Positions 33,931 to 46,100 of a DNA stretch of 64,000 nucleotides are shown piece after piece. Both the position numbers and the translations under genes were made by a program. The stretch is from positions 1,742,001-1,806,000 of the forward strand of contig CAXKWD010000010.1 of the NCBI GenBank assembly GCA_964059195.1, written 5' to 3'. The notes below the pieces were generated by a model. It was not told the DNA's origin, searched no databases, and was given only the letters and a program-made list of their open reading frames with translations. Source of the DNA: Ectobius pallidus. Taxonomy: Eukaryota > Arthropoda > Insecta > Blattodea > Ectobiidae. Position 1 is the stretch's first letter. Every line of letters begins with the position of its first letter.

Positions 33931-35639
33931 GTAAACTGTCAAAACCACTCGATTACTTGCCTGAGATAGTCTTAATATATCCCTCCCGTCGATATCTAAG
34001 TATTTCTCCAGTATGAATATTTATTTTTAATTTCTCCACCCATGCAGTAGGTAAAAATATTATTGAATCTGGCCCTGAAGTCGATATAGAATTTTCAGCA
34101 TTCATAAACTTTTGAGGTTCCCTGAATAGAAGCTACAATTTTCAAAAACATATGTCTCTGTCCATTTGTCTGTGTGGTTGTAAACAGCATTACCTCAAGA
34201 ACGAAAAATCAGATATAAAATAAATTTTACATTTGGGATTGATATCTTCTGGGGACATTACACGAAAATTGGCGACGATTTTTACTGTTTTACTACCTCT
34301 TTGCGAGTGACTCGAAAACTTATCTCACAATTTTGTTTAAATTTTATCCACAAGATGTTTGTAGCAAGTGCTAACACCTATATTTGAAACACGTTTTCGT
34401 AAAAAAAAAGAAATCTGTTTAGAGTAGTTATATGCCAGCAATCGTTCGCACATACTCAGGTTTGTCTTTCCAGTGAACATTATACCTTTCCGAGAGGAAG
34501 GGACTACTGAAAACATACTCCCTGCAATAGAGCCTCTTACTCTATATCAGAAAGTCAAGTAATAAAACTGAAGGCCTATTGGTCTTGCTTAGGGTATAAA
34601 AAGTGATGTGAGTGTATACATATTGTATTTTTCGCAGGAACCGTTAGAACAATTTTATTGAATAACCTGTCTGCAGGAAAGCTTAAACATATTTCAAAGC
34701 ATCCTCGTTTTACCATTAGGCGTCAAATTTAATAGACTATATTTTCTAATATTGCATTTTAATATTTTATAACTACAAAGAAGTGTCTAAGAAGCCAGTT
34801 CTCATTTTTTCTTTTATTCTTAAATTAAATATATATAGCATATACGTTTCGGTAAATTAGATATAGTGTACTCTCTTGAGTATGAATAACGATCGAAAAT
34901 TCCGCTTTCACTTAACGTGCAGAACTAAGCCAGGCTGTTCATGTTATATTACTGCCTCGTCAAACGTTTGCGTGACAAAATTGTCTTCAAAATTCCACCA
35001 GCTATAAATATGTTATATAGCAGATAACTACTTTGAAACTTTTCTTTTTCAATTATTTATTTAATAATGCGGTTCCGACTAATCATTTAATATGAACAAA
35101 AATGTAATATAATATATATTACATATTACCGTCTTAGTACCATTTCCTGTTATTATAAACTCAATTTTTGGAGTCATACACAGTGGCGTACCAAGGCGAC
35201 GGGCGGGAGGGGCCCTAGGCCCAGTTTTGAGCATAGACACAAAATTTTATTTATTTACTTTTACGAAACCAGTGACGAGTCTTGGTTTGAGTGAATAAAC
35301 AGTTGTCTATTAAATAACATTATGCATTTGTAAACAATGAATTAAATAAAAAACAGGTTAGAAACTACCACATAGGAAGTATTGTAATAATATAAGCCAG
35401 ACGAGGAAGAGAAGAGAGAGCAATCTCGTTTGTCAATAGCAATTGAGAACTCTGTTGTAAAAGAGTCAATTTTCATTATGCACCCCCATGGCTTCATGAA
35501 TCACCCCCATTTTCATGAAAAGTACCCCCAATTTTGTATCACTCCAACCTCTTGAAAATTAAACTCCCCTTACAAATAGTAGAATAACAGCAGGCCTTTT
35601 CTAAAACTTCTCTCAAAGAAATGGTATTAATGTATTTAT
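33931..35639. other. No gene recognised
   Basis: AT-rich. A GC-rich snippet at 35183-35225 (CAGTGGCGTACCAAGGCGAC) resembles the start of a common insect repeat, but I cannot bound it. Confidence 0.4.
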
Positions 35640-35860
35640 GTAACAAGAAATGTTTGTCTGTCTTTGTGCGATGCCCAGCTAATTCTAGGGAAAGCAGAGA
35701 ACTGAATTTTTAACATAGATCGACTGAAGGGTGTCCGAATCCACCTGGAAGTCGGATTTTTAATTTTAGCTTTAGTTCGCGAGTTATGTGAGCGAAAAAT
35801 GGCAGAAAACGTAATTTTTCTCCTATCGAATTATCAGTTTTCGCTAAAATATTTCAATTT
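35640..35860 (+). repeat. Helitron-related fragment
   Basis: GTTTGTCTGTCTTTGTGCGA, TCGACTGAAGGGTGTCCGAA and TTTTAGCTTTAGTTCGCGAG are the approximate reverse complement of about 19860-20030 inside Helitron copy 2. It lacks recognisable termini. Confidence 0.5.
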
Positions 35861-36799
35861 TAAAATGAATTGAAGGTAGCCCTGCTCGGCTGTCATAACA
35901 ACTGGGAAAGAAGAGCATCGCCGAACTATATATGTATTTTTAATATAACGCATCAAAATTGTTGATCGCTTCGATTCTGTTAGCCCCCGCGGTTCGATTA
36001 ATTTGTTTATAACGTAATGGCGCGCAGAGATCTAATCTTTTTAGAAAGGTGGACGGAAGGGGAATAATGAATGTAAGTCTCAATTATTTGGACGGGGAGG
36101 GAGGTTGGGGGGCTAAGAAAGTCTAATCTCAGATCGTTACTTTCCCGGGCAACACGTATGAATAGTGAAATGTCCCTCGAAACCGGATTTTTAGCAGGAG
36201 AAGGGGGGATTGAAACCAGATCCAGGAGACGTCTGCAGTCTTTCAGTGCGGATGTAAACCGATCTAAGGAGTTGGCGTAATTCAACATAAATAAATATAT
36301 GTCTGGCGTCATTAACAGGCAGCTAGTGACTAGTGTACAATAGATAGGCAATTAATGCATTGAGAACAAACCAGTGGCGGAATTAAGTGAGTTTGAGTTA
36401 AATGATATTCGAACAAATATTGGTATTGTAAAGTTTGCTTATAAGTCCAGTTCGTTATTAATTAATCCCTCTCTTGTCCGGTTTTATTCATTATTTAGTG
36501 TTCCTTTTTATGATAACAACAATATCCTTAGAACAATGGCCTAATGGTGGTACGATACGAATTTTCAAGGACTTACATAGAGAGCCTATAGGGAAAACAG
36601 AGAAGAACGTATTTTGATGAGTATGTTAGAAAATTATCTTTTTTGTTTTTGTGTCGCTTACTTCCTACTGGTTTTTTATATTTCTCTTTTTGTAGAGAGT
36701 GAAATCAGTTTATATGCATTTAACATAACTATATGTCTACACATTCCTCCAATTAAAAAAGTGTTATTGTGTTGTTTAAGATGTCTACTGGTAAGTGTC
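35861..36799. other. No feature recognised
   Basis: Short ORFs on both strands (for example 114 codons, minus, 36007-36351) with no recognised motif. Confidence 0.4.
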
Positions 36800-36865
36800 A
36801 ATCCAGTAGACTCTTTTGTAATTTTCTTGGTACAATAAATATCATATCATATCATATTAATCGAT
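36800..36865 (+). repeat. Possible retroposon tail, (ATATC)n
   Basis: ACAATAAATATCATATCATATCAT-type end after an AATAAA signal suggests the 3' end of a non-LTR element. Only the tail is recognised. Confidence 0.3.
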
Positions 36866-38514
36866 TTTTAAATCTTTCTTTTGTACATAAATAATATTGT
36901 GCAATCATAAATATTTAGTTGACCTACCTTTTCAATACCATGGCCGAAGGACATGCAAACTAACATGGATTTCCTCCGACCATAAGTCAGTGTTGGTACT
37001 GGTAATGTAAGCAAATTCATGGTGAAAACGTAAAGTTACTTAATGCATAATAAACATGTGAATCCCAAATGAAAAAAAAAAATGTTTTCCATTATAATTA
37101 ATTAAGCAGCTTACTATCATAAATTTATGTAGACTTTGTGAATCGAATGGTATAAATAATTGTGAATGGTGGGTAGGACACTATAGTGATTAGTGACCCA
37201 GGCACCCACCACTGGTACGTCAATGGTAACACATGTCATGCAGGAACTATATTAGTTCTGTTTTCTTTATGTAAAGTTTTCTTAAGAAGAAAAATAAAAC
37301 AATCTTGTAATAGAACATACAATGCAGTACAAGTTTCGCAATAAATACTGCAACAGCTAGTGGGATTGCAACAACAATATAATTAATTATTAACAATATT
37401 TTTTATAACAAAAATGCAAGATTATATCTTTATCTTCGTAGGTAAAATTATAATAGCTTTGAATACAGCAACTTACTCCAAGGAATCAAAACTAATCCTA
37501 TCTGTAAACCGTGTTATTCTGTATAACTTCGACGTTTCTTATTATTTAGAATAATCATGTCTCTAACTTTTTGTATTGATGTTTTTGATTGCTTATACAT
37601 TACTTACTGATTTTCAGATTAAATTGTAACAAAGCGCAGTTTATTAGTTTGCGTAAATTTATATGTTACTTTGATAGTTAGGCTACATTTTATGGACATT
37701 ACGAAAAAGATGTAAGAAATGCATCATGGAGAGAGGAATTACTTCATTTTAGTCCAAAATTATATTTCTTTCAAAAGAATGAATCGTGTTATTGTTGTCT
37801 TTTTTGTAATTTCATAACTAAAATAGGAACAGTTATAATCAACAAAAAATGTTAGGCATGCCTATTAGTCATATTCCGAGGATGTGTTAATCAGCATATT
37901 GATGATATTCTTAATCTTGCTACTACTTTACAGGGAACATTGTTGTTTATTTCGTCTTCTCAAAAACAGATCCAACGATTCTTTTTCATTTTTCTGTACT
38001 ATCTCATATAATTCATATAATTATAATTTGATCCTTATAAATTATCTTAAGAGAAGTTATATCCTATCTGATTTACTACAGCACTAAATACAGTAACTTG
38101 CAGCTCTCCGAGTACTCAGTCTTATATGAATGAGTAGACTGAGGAATGTTAGGCAGTCGGAGAAAACCAGAAGATCCAATTTTAAGATGGGAAAGTATTA
38201 AGAGTGTCTACATTATTTTATTAATCATTTCTGTTAGGTATTTCACTGCTGGGTTCACACCCTTCGGTATAAATTATAAACTGGTAAGTGGTAACGTAGT
38301 AAGAAAAACGGGAATGGCAAGCTGTGTGTTTAGCGAGGACATGATGATTTTCAAAGTTCACTATTATATTATATGTGATTTTCAGAGTATTATCTGAAAG
38401 AGACGATATTTCGGGGGAGTTGCATTACTTACTCCTATGATGCGATTATATATAAGAAATACGTGCTTACCTATACGTATATTACATTACATTATATTGT
38501 GTTATGATGAGTGT
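36866..38514. other. No feature recognised
   Basis: AT-rich; several short ORFs without motifs. Confidence 0.4.
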
Positions 38515-38760
38515 TCTGCCCGAAGGCAGATTCAAACCTGCAACGAAGCCATGGGATGATGACCACGACTCGTCCAAGTCCTTTTCTAGCAAGGATATAT
38601 ACCATTACCTTTACCAGGGATTGGGGTGAAGGGACAACGCAACATCCAAACCTGAACCCAGGAAGGACATTTTCCACTTTTGAAGAATCCATGATCCACT
38701 CAGGTATCGAACCGGGGCCGCCCGGATGGAATGCGGCATGCCACCAATTCATTCATGGTG
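38515..38760 (-). repeat. GC-richer SINE-like repeat
   Basis: The minus strand contains CGGGCGGCCCCGGTTCGATA (B-box-like), then GAAGAATCC-type and CCTTCCTGGGTTCAGGTTTG blocks, ending in GCAGGTTTGAATCTGCCTTC GGGCAGAACA. GC content is well above the flanks. It resembles a tRNA-derived or composite SINE, but the A box is not clear. Confidence 0.4.
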
Positions 38761-40344
38761 GCCTATATATTATATTATATTATACTTTAATATATTATAA
38801 TGTGTATAAGATATATAAAAAAGTTACTATATTCAGCAAGCTCCATTACAAACTATACCTGACACGATCTAAGAAAGAAACCTGTACTGGATTTTGTTTA
38901 CTTCAGGTTTCCTTCTTAGAACGGTCAGATTTTAGTAATAATAGCTACATGCTATTTTGTTGCTACATCTATAACTAGTTATCTACAGCCTTAATCCTAT
39001 AAATTTACATAATATTTACATAAGTGTTAATTAACTATCTACTACTGTTTGAACAACTATAGATTGGACAAATTTTCTAAATTATTTTAGACATAGATTA
39101 AATAATTGCTCTTGTGTCACTGGCCATTGTCCTTTTCTCACTTTTTCAGTGTCCCTTTCACATTTTAACTTTCTGCAAGAATATATTAGGTAGGTGTTCC
39201 AATGTTTGTGCCTATTGGTTGCATGAGCATATTATATTATGTTTTATTATATTCCTATATGCACTTTAGTATACCAGTAATATTTTATCCAGCCTTAACA
39301 CTACCGTGTAGCCCCAAAACCTAAATCTAGTGGCATCTAAATTTAGTGTCATCAAGTTCACAGTCATTGTGTTTCAGACACAAAGTATAATTATCCCGTT
39401 TTGGGAAATCACAGAATATAATATTTGTTTCTAATTGGTTACCAGAAACGATTCTTAATAATTTGTTGCATTATACCACTAATGAATTGAAAATATGTTT
39501 CTTTAATGAGCAGTTCTCAGTGAGAGTGGTAACCAGAACTCAACGCCTGTATGCAGCCTTCAACTCCGTTGACAGACTCAAGTATACAGTATAAAGTTAC
39601 ATAGTTTCAAGTTATTCTTATTGTAAGCTTACTTCTTTAAAATTCTAGATCTCATTAGGTGGAAGATTTCTCCTCTACTTCTTGGAAATGGGTTTTGTAT
39701 ACATTTCACTTAGCAATAATTTGAATCCTTGTTCAGCAAAAAGTAACTATTAACAAATAAAAATTGTATAAAAATTATTTACAGTTATTATTAACATTTG
39801 TACATGACTCATTTCTTGATTTTCTGGTACTTCAACATCCAGTATATTTCACATGATCAATTCCTCTGAACCTACCGTACTACTAAATATAATAAGCCTT
39901 ATTCATTTATTAGCTAAATTTTGATATGGCTTCGAAATCTCTATGATGTGGTTATTCAACCAGTTATGGCAGTTAGATAATATAGGAAGCTTGGAGTAAA
40001 TGTTTCTGAATCTTTTATTAAAGGAATAAATAAGACATAGCCTACCTATGTTTACATTTAAAGTGGCGATGGTAGTGGTGATAAAAGTATAAATTAAATC
40101 TATTAGGCCTATCATAGTTAAGAAGTCGTCGTCTTATGTAAAAATATAAAATGTATTGAATATTTGATCCAAATTTACACCGTAATTTCCAATGATTTTT
40201 CATTGAATTCTAAGCACTGAAACAATTTATTAATATTGATGTTCAGGTTATATATTTACCTATAAGCTCTTAAATTGTGTACAGCTAAGACTGTTGTGGG
40301 TATTTCTGGATTAACGATCAATGTACGAGTAATATGAATTATAC
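38761..40344. other. No feature recognised
   Basis: AT-rich up to the left target duplication of the Penelope-like element. Confidence 0.5.
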
Positions 40345-40547
40345 AATATGTATCTTAGTGTAAGATTTGAGGCTTTCCTGGCGAATCTTATGTAGAAAAT
40401 CTCCTCGGGTTTGCAGCCAGGTGAGAAGTTTGTTTTGGTCCAACGTTTTCGAGGCTGACGCTGCCTCCATCCTCAGGGAATCTGAAGTGTCGAGTTTTGA
40501 CATGTAGGGGATATATATACCAACCCGAGTTGGGCGGAGTCGACCAA

Positions 40548-42050
40548 TCAGGGAGCAGCTGTTCTATTTTCGGTCCTTTTCCGGGCCAAAATGTTCCTTT
40601 TACCTTTCAGGTCCTGAATGCATTTGTTCCAGGCCTGGTTGATAGTGAAACCTTCATCCCTGTTGAAGTTTGTGTCTTCCAGTCTAATTGCCTCTCTGAT
40701 GATCTGGTCCCAATAGCGTGTTGTCTTGGCGAGTACTTTCGTGTTTTTAAATTCTATTCTGTGGCCCGGTCCAGAATTAATGGTGTGGTCTGCAACTGCT
40801 GATTTGTCCGGGTAGAAGAGTCTAATGCATCTCTCGTGTTCTTTGCAGCGCTGTTCAATTGTGCGTGAAGTCTGTCCGATGTAGGCTTTACCGCATTCAC
40901 ACGGGATGCGATAAACACCCGGAGTTCTAAGTCCCATGTTGTCTTTCACTGGTCGTAGGAGGTTCTTAATTTTGGGGGGTGGCATGGACACTGTACGGAT
41001 CTGGTGTTTCATTAGAATCCTTTCTAGCTTCCTGGACAGGTTTCCAAAGTATGGCAGGTAGACAGTTCTAGTCTTTTCTCTTTGGTCGGTGGTTTCCTGA
41101 GAACCGGTCCCTTTCAGGGCCAGTCGGATTTCAGCGTCCCGGTACCCATTCTGTTTGATGGTCTTCTTAAGATGATTTATTTCCCCGGGTAGGCTGTCTG
41201 TGTCTGAGATGGCGAGAGCTCTCTTGGTAAGTGTATGAAGGACACTCCTGCGTTGGGCTTGGTTGTGGTGACTGTTGCCGTTAAGGTAGAGATCGGTGTG
41301 TGTAGGTTTCCTGTAGACTCTATGTCCTAGAGTTCCATCCGGTTTCCTCTGGATTAAAATGTCCAGAAACGGAAGACAGCCATCTTTTTCCATTTCCATG
41401 TTGAAGGTGATGTTAGGATGTATGCTATTGAGGTGATTCAGGAAGTCCGGTAGTGTTTCATGTCCATGAGGCCATATGATGAGCGTATCATCAACGTATC
41501 CGTAGAAGTGAGCTGGTTGTAAAGGTGCTGTGTCCAGAGCCTTGTGTTCAAAGTGTTGCATGTACAGGTTTGCGATAGCCGGTGATAGCGGCGACCCCAT
41601 AGCTACTCCGTCAGTCTGCTCGTAGTAATTGTTCTGATAGAGAAAATAGGTCGAAGTCAATGTATGCCGGAAGAGCTGGATTACGTCCGGGCTAAAGTGT
41701 GGTGTCAGCAGCTGTAGTGAGTCTTCGATTGGCACTCTTGTAAATAAGGAGACCACATCGAAGCTGACGAGTAGATCTCCGTCGTTGATTCTGATGTCCT
41801 TGATAGTGTTTATGAATTCCATGGAATTCTTGACGTGATGTTGGCAACTGCCCACTAGCGGCTTTAATAAGCTGGATAGGTGTTTAGCCAGCCGGTACGT
41901 TGGAGAACCTATGGCGCTGACTATGGGTCGTAGAGGTACCCCGGTCTTGTGAACTTTAGGCAGATCATAGAGTCTAGGGGGTACTGCACCATGCGGCTTC
42001 ACGCTTTTCTTTATGTCATCCGGTAATGTGGACTTCGAAATCAAGGACAC
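40548..42050 (-). CDS. Penelope-type RT with GIY-YIG endonuclease, 5'-truncated
   Basis: An uninterrupted 500-codon frame; its first codon is GTG because the natural N-terminus is missing, cut where the opposite arm begins. RT blocks: PRLYDLPKVHK (about 26-35), LLVSFDVVSLF with D98, GVAMGSPLSP (148-157) and the catalytic YVDD (185-188, in FYGYVDDTLIIW). A linker (CLPFLDILIQRKPDGTLGHR, YRKPTHTDLYL) follows. The C-terminal GIY-YIG nuclease has GVYRIPCECGKAYIGQTSR (378-396) and CKEHERC with Cys/His residues typical of Penelope endonucleases, which nick DNA for insertion. All visible catalytic residues are present, suggesting a young copy, but the missing N-terminus makes it unlikely to be active. 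Confidence 0.9.
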   Translation of the reverse strand: MSLISKSTLPDDIKKSVKPHGAVPPRLYDLPKVHKTGVPLRPIVSAIGSPTYRLAKHLSSLLKPLVGSCQHHVKNSMEFINTIKDIRINDGDLLVSFDVVSLFTRVPIEDSLQLLTPHFSPDVIQLFRHTLTSTYFLYQNNYYEQTDGVAMGSPLSPAIANLYMQHFEHKALDTAPLQPAHFYGYVDDTLIIWPHGHETLPDFLNHLNSIHPNITFNMEMEKDGCLPFLDILIQRKPDGTLGHRVYRKPTHTDLYLNGNSHHNQAQRRSVLHTLTKRALAISDTDSLPGEINHLKKTIKQNGYRDAEIRLALKGTGSQETTDQREKTRTVYLPYFGNLSRKLERILMKHQIRTVSMPPPKIKNLLRPVKDNMGLRTPGVYRIPCECGKAYIGQTSRTIEQRCKEHERCIRLFYPDKSAVADHTINSGPGHRIEFKNTKVLAKTTRYWDQIIREAIRLEDTNFNRDEGFTINQAWNKCIQDLKGKRNILARKRTENRTAAP

Positions 42051-42067
42051 AGTCTTGCGATCGATGG

Positions 42068-42430
42068 AACCTCCTACGAGTGAAAGACAACATGGGACTT
42101 AGAACTCCGGGTGTTTATCGCATCCCGTGTGAATGCGGTAAAGCCTACATCGGACAGACTTCACGCACAATTGAACAGCGTTGCAAAGAACACGAGAGAT
42201 GCATTAGACTCTTCTACCCGGACAAATCAGCAGTTGCAGACCACACCATTAATTCTGGACCGGGCCACAGAATAGAATTTAAAAACACGAAAGTACTCGC
42301 CAAGACAACACGCTATTGGGACCAGATCATCAGAGAGGCAATTGAAATTAGACTGGAAGACACAAACTTCAACAGGGATGAAGGTTTCACTATCAGGCCT
42401 GGAACAAATGCATTCAGGACCTGAAAGGTA
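42068..42430 (+). pseudogene. Second, opposite Penelope GIY-YIG endonuclease fragment
   Basis: Repeats the C-terminus of the minus-strand protein in the forward direction: VKDNMGLRTPGVYRIPCECG, KAYIGQTSRTIEQRCKEHER and RYWDQIIREAI. Here the text reads EAIEIRLEDTNFNRD, two residues longer than the other copy, and a one-base change after GFTI shifts the frame (RPGTNAFRT then stop). Starting inside the RT-endonuclease linker, it has no RT domain. It forms the right inverted arm of the element. Confidence 0.85.
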
Positions 42431-42554
42431 AAAGGAACATTTTGGCCCGGAAAAGGACCGAAAACAGAACAGCTGCTCCCTGATTGGTCGACTCCGCCCA
42501 ACTCGGGTTGGTATATATATCCCCTACATGTCAAAACTCGACACTTCAGATTCC

Positions 42555-42585
42555 CTGAGGATGGAGGCAGCGTCAGCCTCGGAAA
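42555..42585 (+). other. Hammerhead-core-like motif in Penelope arm (mirrored at 40441-40476)
   Basis: CTGAGGA, then GGAGGC-AGCGTCA-GCCTC hairpin, then GGAAACG: the CUGANGA, stem II, GAAA order of a hammerhead ribozyme. The same occurs inverted in the left arm (minus strand 40476-40441). Penelope-like elements are known to encode hammerhead motifs in their terminal repeats. The expected stem III and cleavage triplet are not obvious (GTTGGACCACAAC follows), so function is uncertain. Confidence 0.45.
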
Positions 42586-42650
42586 CGTTGGACCACAACA
42601 AACTTCTCACCTGGCTGCAAACCCGAGAAGATTTTCTAAATATGTATCTT

Positions 42651-43141
42651 CGTTAAAGCTTTCTACGAAGGCAAATTCTTTAACTAAATCGTAGGATATA
42701 TTAACTTCTATGCCATGTATTCCTTCTCCACGTACCTTACTTTATAAACCGACTACTTTTCCGCTAGTATACTTTCAGTTATCTTTTAACTCTCGTATAT
42801 GTAAATTGCCTGAATACCAGAAGTGTTTTGATAAGGCGGGAAGTGGCCTATTAACAAACAGGAACTCATGGAAAAGCACCTAAAACCATTTCAAAACTAT
42901 ATAAATAATATAGACTTTGAACTCTTGCAAATAATTGGCAGAACGTAATTGAATAAGATCCAATAATCATTGTACAGAAATGTTATATTTATATTTAGTA
43001 GTACATAAGCATGTATTATTACGAAATGTAATGGAGCATGCTGTAAAAAATGTTACTTATAAAAAATAAAAAATAAAAGTTTCATATCTGAATTGGAATG
43101 TATCCAGCCAGCTCAGTAGGAGGGAGTTCTAAGCAAACACT
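42651..43141. other. No feature recognised
   Basis: AT-rich spacer. Confidence 0.5.
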
Positions 43142-46100
43142 ATGGGTGGCGTGCACCAAACTCATGCCATTTACTCTTTTAGTAAACCTTACTTCTTTAG
43201 TTCTAACTACTTTAGTAAGCTACTCTTTTAGTAACCGTACTCTTCTAGTAAGGACGGCGTGCACCAACCAGGAGTAAACTAAACTCGGCGACCTTCAACC
43301 TAGAGCAATGTACTAAAGAAGTAAATATTTTATTTACTCCCAGAGTAAATGAACTTACTCCACAAGTGGTGGAGAGCACCAACACGGAGTACGTTACTAA
43401 CGTAGTAAGTTGAGGAGTAAATAAGGCCAATATTTACTCCTACTCAGGGGGTGGAGTAAAGTTGTGTAGTAAGTGTGTTCTGTGGCATTTACGTGATTTA
43501 TGAGTTACATATCACATTAAATGGATTACATAGTTCAAACTGAGGATAAGTTATTGAGATGAAGAAGGTGGTATACCAAAAATGAGAGTTGTGGCAGGTG
43601 ATTGAATAAATATTAAGCGAACCACACCTAGTAGGGCATTTAATAACGTAAATAATTAAGCTCATAAATCCTTACATGAAATTTTGGCGTTTGGAAGAAA
43701 CGATGTCAGATTCTCACTACATCCATGTGATTTCAGCCAGTCAAATGTGGAAATATCATTGCGAGAGCGATCCAACTAGGAAGACGTCCACCAAAGGTGA
43801 GGGGGAGAGTGAGTGTAAGGGACGTTTGCATTGCACGGTACAAGGAGCGCATGTGCTCTCAAATATCTTCCTAGCTGGATCGGCCTTTAGATGCTGCAGT
43901 TCTCCCTAACTTTGGGTTAGAAAACGACGATGTATTTCAAGCTAATCCTATGGATACAGATATCGGCGAGGTATATTCCAATAAATGAAAGCCTCCGTTC
44001 TTGGAGCTACCCAGAAAACACTTCCCCCTGCTACTTAACCATAGAGATTACTGAACAATAGGTGATTCTCATTGTTAAACGATTTAATGTAATTATTGTA
44101 AATTAATTTTATTACATTACACTTCTATAGCTTAACTTAAAGCACAACATTGCGAATGCCAAAAATGAGAGTTGTGGCAGGTGATTAAATAAATATTAAG
44201 CGAACCACACCTAGTAGGGCATTTAATAACGTAAATAATTAAGCTCATAAATCCTTACATGAAATTTTGGCGTTTGGAAGAAACGATGTCAGATTCTCAC
44301 TACATCCATGTGATTTCAGCCAGTCAAATGTGGAAATATCATTGCGAGACCGATCCAACAAGGAAGACGTCCACCAAAGGTGAGGGGGAGAGTGAGTGTA
44401 AGGGACGTTTGCATTGCACGGTACAAGGAGCGCATGTGCTCTCAAATATCTTCCTAGCTGGATCGGCCTTTAGATGCTGCAGTTCTCCCTAACTTTGGGT
44501 TAGAAAACGACGAAGTATTTCAAGCTAATCCTATGGATACAGATATCGGCGAGGTATATTCCAATAAATGAAAGCCTCCGTTCTTGGAGCTACCCAGAAA
44601 ACACTTCCCCCTGCTACTTAACCATAGAGATTACTGAACAATAGGTGATTCTCATTGTTAAACGATTTAATGTAATTATTGTAAATTAATTTTATTACAT
44701 TACACTTCTATAGCTTAACTTAAAGCACAACATTGCGAATGCCAAAAATGAGAGTTGTGGCAGGTGATTGAATAAATATTAAGCGAACCACACCTAGTAG
44801 GGCATTTAATAACGTAAATAATTAAGCTCATAAATCCTTACATGAAATTTTGGCGTTTGGAAGAAACGATGTCAGATTCTCACTACATCCATGTGATTTC
44901 AGCCAGTCAAATGTGGAAATATCATTGCGAGAGCGATCCAACTAGGAAGACGTCCACCAAAGGTGAGGGGGAGAGTGAGTGTAAGGGACGTTTGCATTGC
45001 ACGGTACAAGGAGCGCATGTGCTCTCAAATATCTTCCTAGCTGGATCGGCCTTTAGATGCTGCAGTTCTCCCTAACTTTGGGTTAGAAAACGACGATGTA
45101 TTTCAAGCTAATCCTATGGATACAGATATCGGCGTGGTATATTCCAATAAATGAAAGCCTCCGTTCTTGGAGCTACCCAGAAAACACTTCCCCCTGCTAC
45201 TTAACCATAGAGATTACTGAACAATAGGTGATTCTCATTGTTAAACGATTTAATGTAATTATTGTAAATTAATTTTATTACATTACACTTCTATAGCTTA
45301 ACTTAAAGCACAACATTGCGAATGCCAGAATTATAATAATAATTATAAGAGCTAAAAGTTGAATAGTTGCACCCGCAGTGTTAATGAATAATATGTCCTT
45401 TTTTCTGACCCAGGTGTAAAAATGTCCAAACAGGCCACATCGGAAGAAAATTTGACTGACTCTGGGATTAGCGTACATTGAGAAGGGGACACATTGTAAA
45501 ACCATTCCTTAAAGACTCCCCAAGTCTCGAATGGTGGAGTGAGACGAGACTTTCATGTTTGGGAATAAACTATAGCAGATGCTGCAGGTCTATAGTATGC
45601 TGCTAACTATTTTAATTAACCCTGTGGACAGGAAAGTGAGAAGCATTATAAACTATATAGGCTAGAAGAAAAAAAATGCCAACATGAGTGTCGAAAGAAA
45701 ATTTTAAGGAGGGGCACTGGAGGTTGAAGCTGCACAGGATCTACAGAAGTAGTCACTGAAATTATTTTTAAACACACAACCATCTACATAATTATTATTG
45801 GAGTTCATAGCTTCCGAAATATTGTACCGCCATTTTTTGTTTAAATATTACATTTCTCAGTTGTAATATTATTATTTTTATAAGGTAATATTTTTTAAGT
45901 AAATGTTCTGTGCATTTGGAAAAGGACAGAACATAATGCCCCTTATTAGTTTTGTTATCCTTTTTATCCCCCTCTTTTTCATGATTTTGTGTAATACTTC
46001 TTATTAATATTGTTAAACAGTCAATAAGTATTAATAATTCATTATAGTGAGATTTATGATAAACAACTGTAGAATAATTGATTTATCTTTTTGGGGAAGA

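Larger units (their letters stand above)
40357..42638 (-). mobile_element. Penelope-like retroelement with inverted arms and 12 bp target duplication
   Basis: The 12 bp direct repeat AATATGTATCTT occurs at 40345-40356 and 42639-42650. Inside the left one is a 36 bp leader, then a left arm (40393-40964) whose near-perfect reverse complement forms the right arm (42068-42638). Between them is the rest of the RT gene on the minus strand. Inverted pseudo-LTR-like arms plus a short one-sided extension are known Penelope features. The left arm holds the gene's 3' end (GIY-YIG domain and 3' UTR). The right arm is a second, opposite copy of that same 3' end, so the two GIY-YIG regions diverge. Confidence 0.9.

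Noticed and set aside
37180..37225. Weak inverted repeat GGTGGGTAGG / CACCCACCAC
   Set aside because: Too short and imperfect to distinguish from chance.
40497..40802. 101-codon plus-strand frame over the Penelope 3' end
   Set aside because: Antisense shadow of the GIY-YIG region; it recurs in the other arm because the arms are inverse copies.
43576..45324. A three-gene tandem cluster encoding a 77-residue protein
   Set aside because: The ORF is simply repeated with the 583 bp satellite-like unit; no domain, promoter or poly(A) signal supports a gene.
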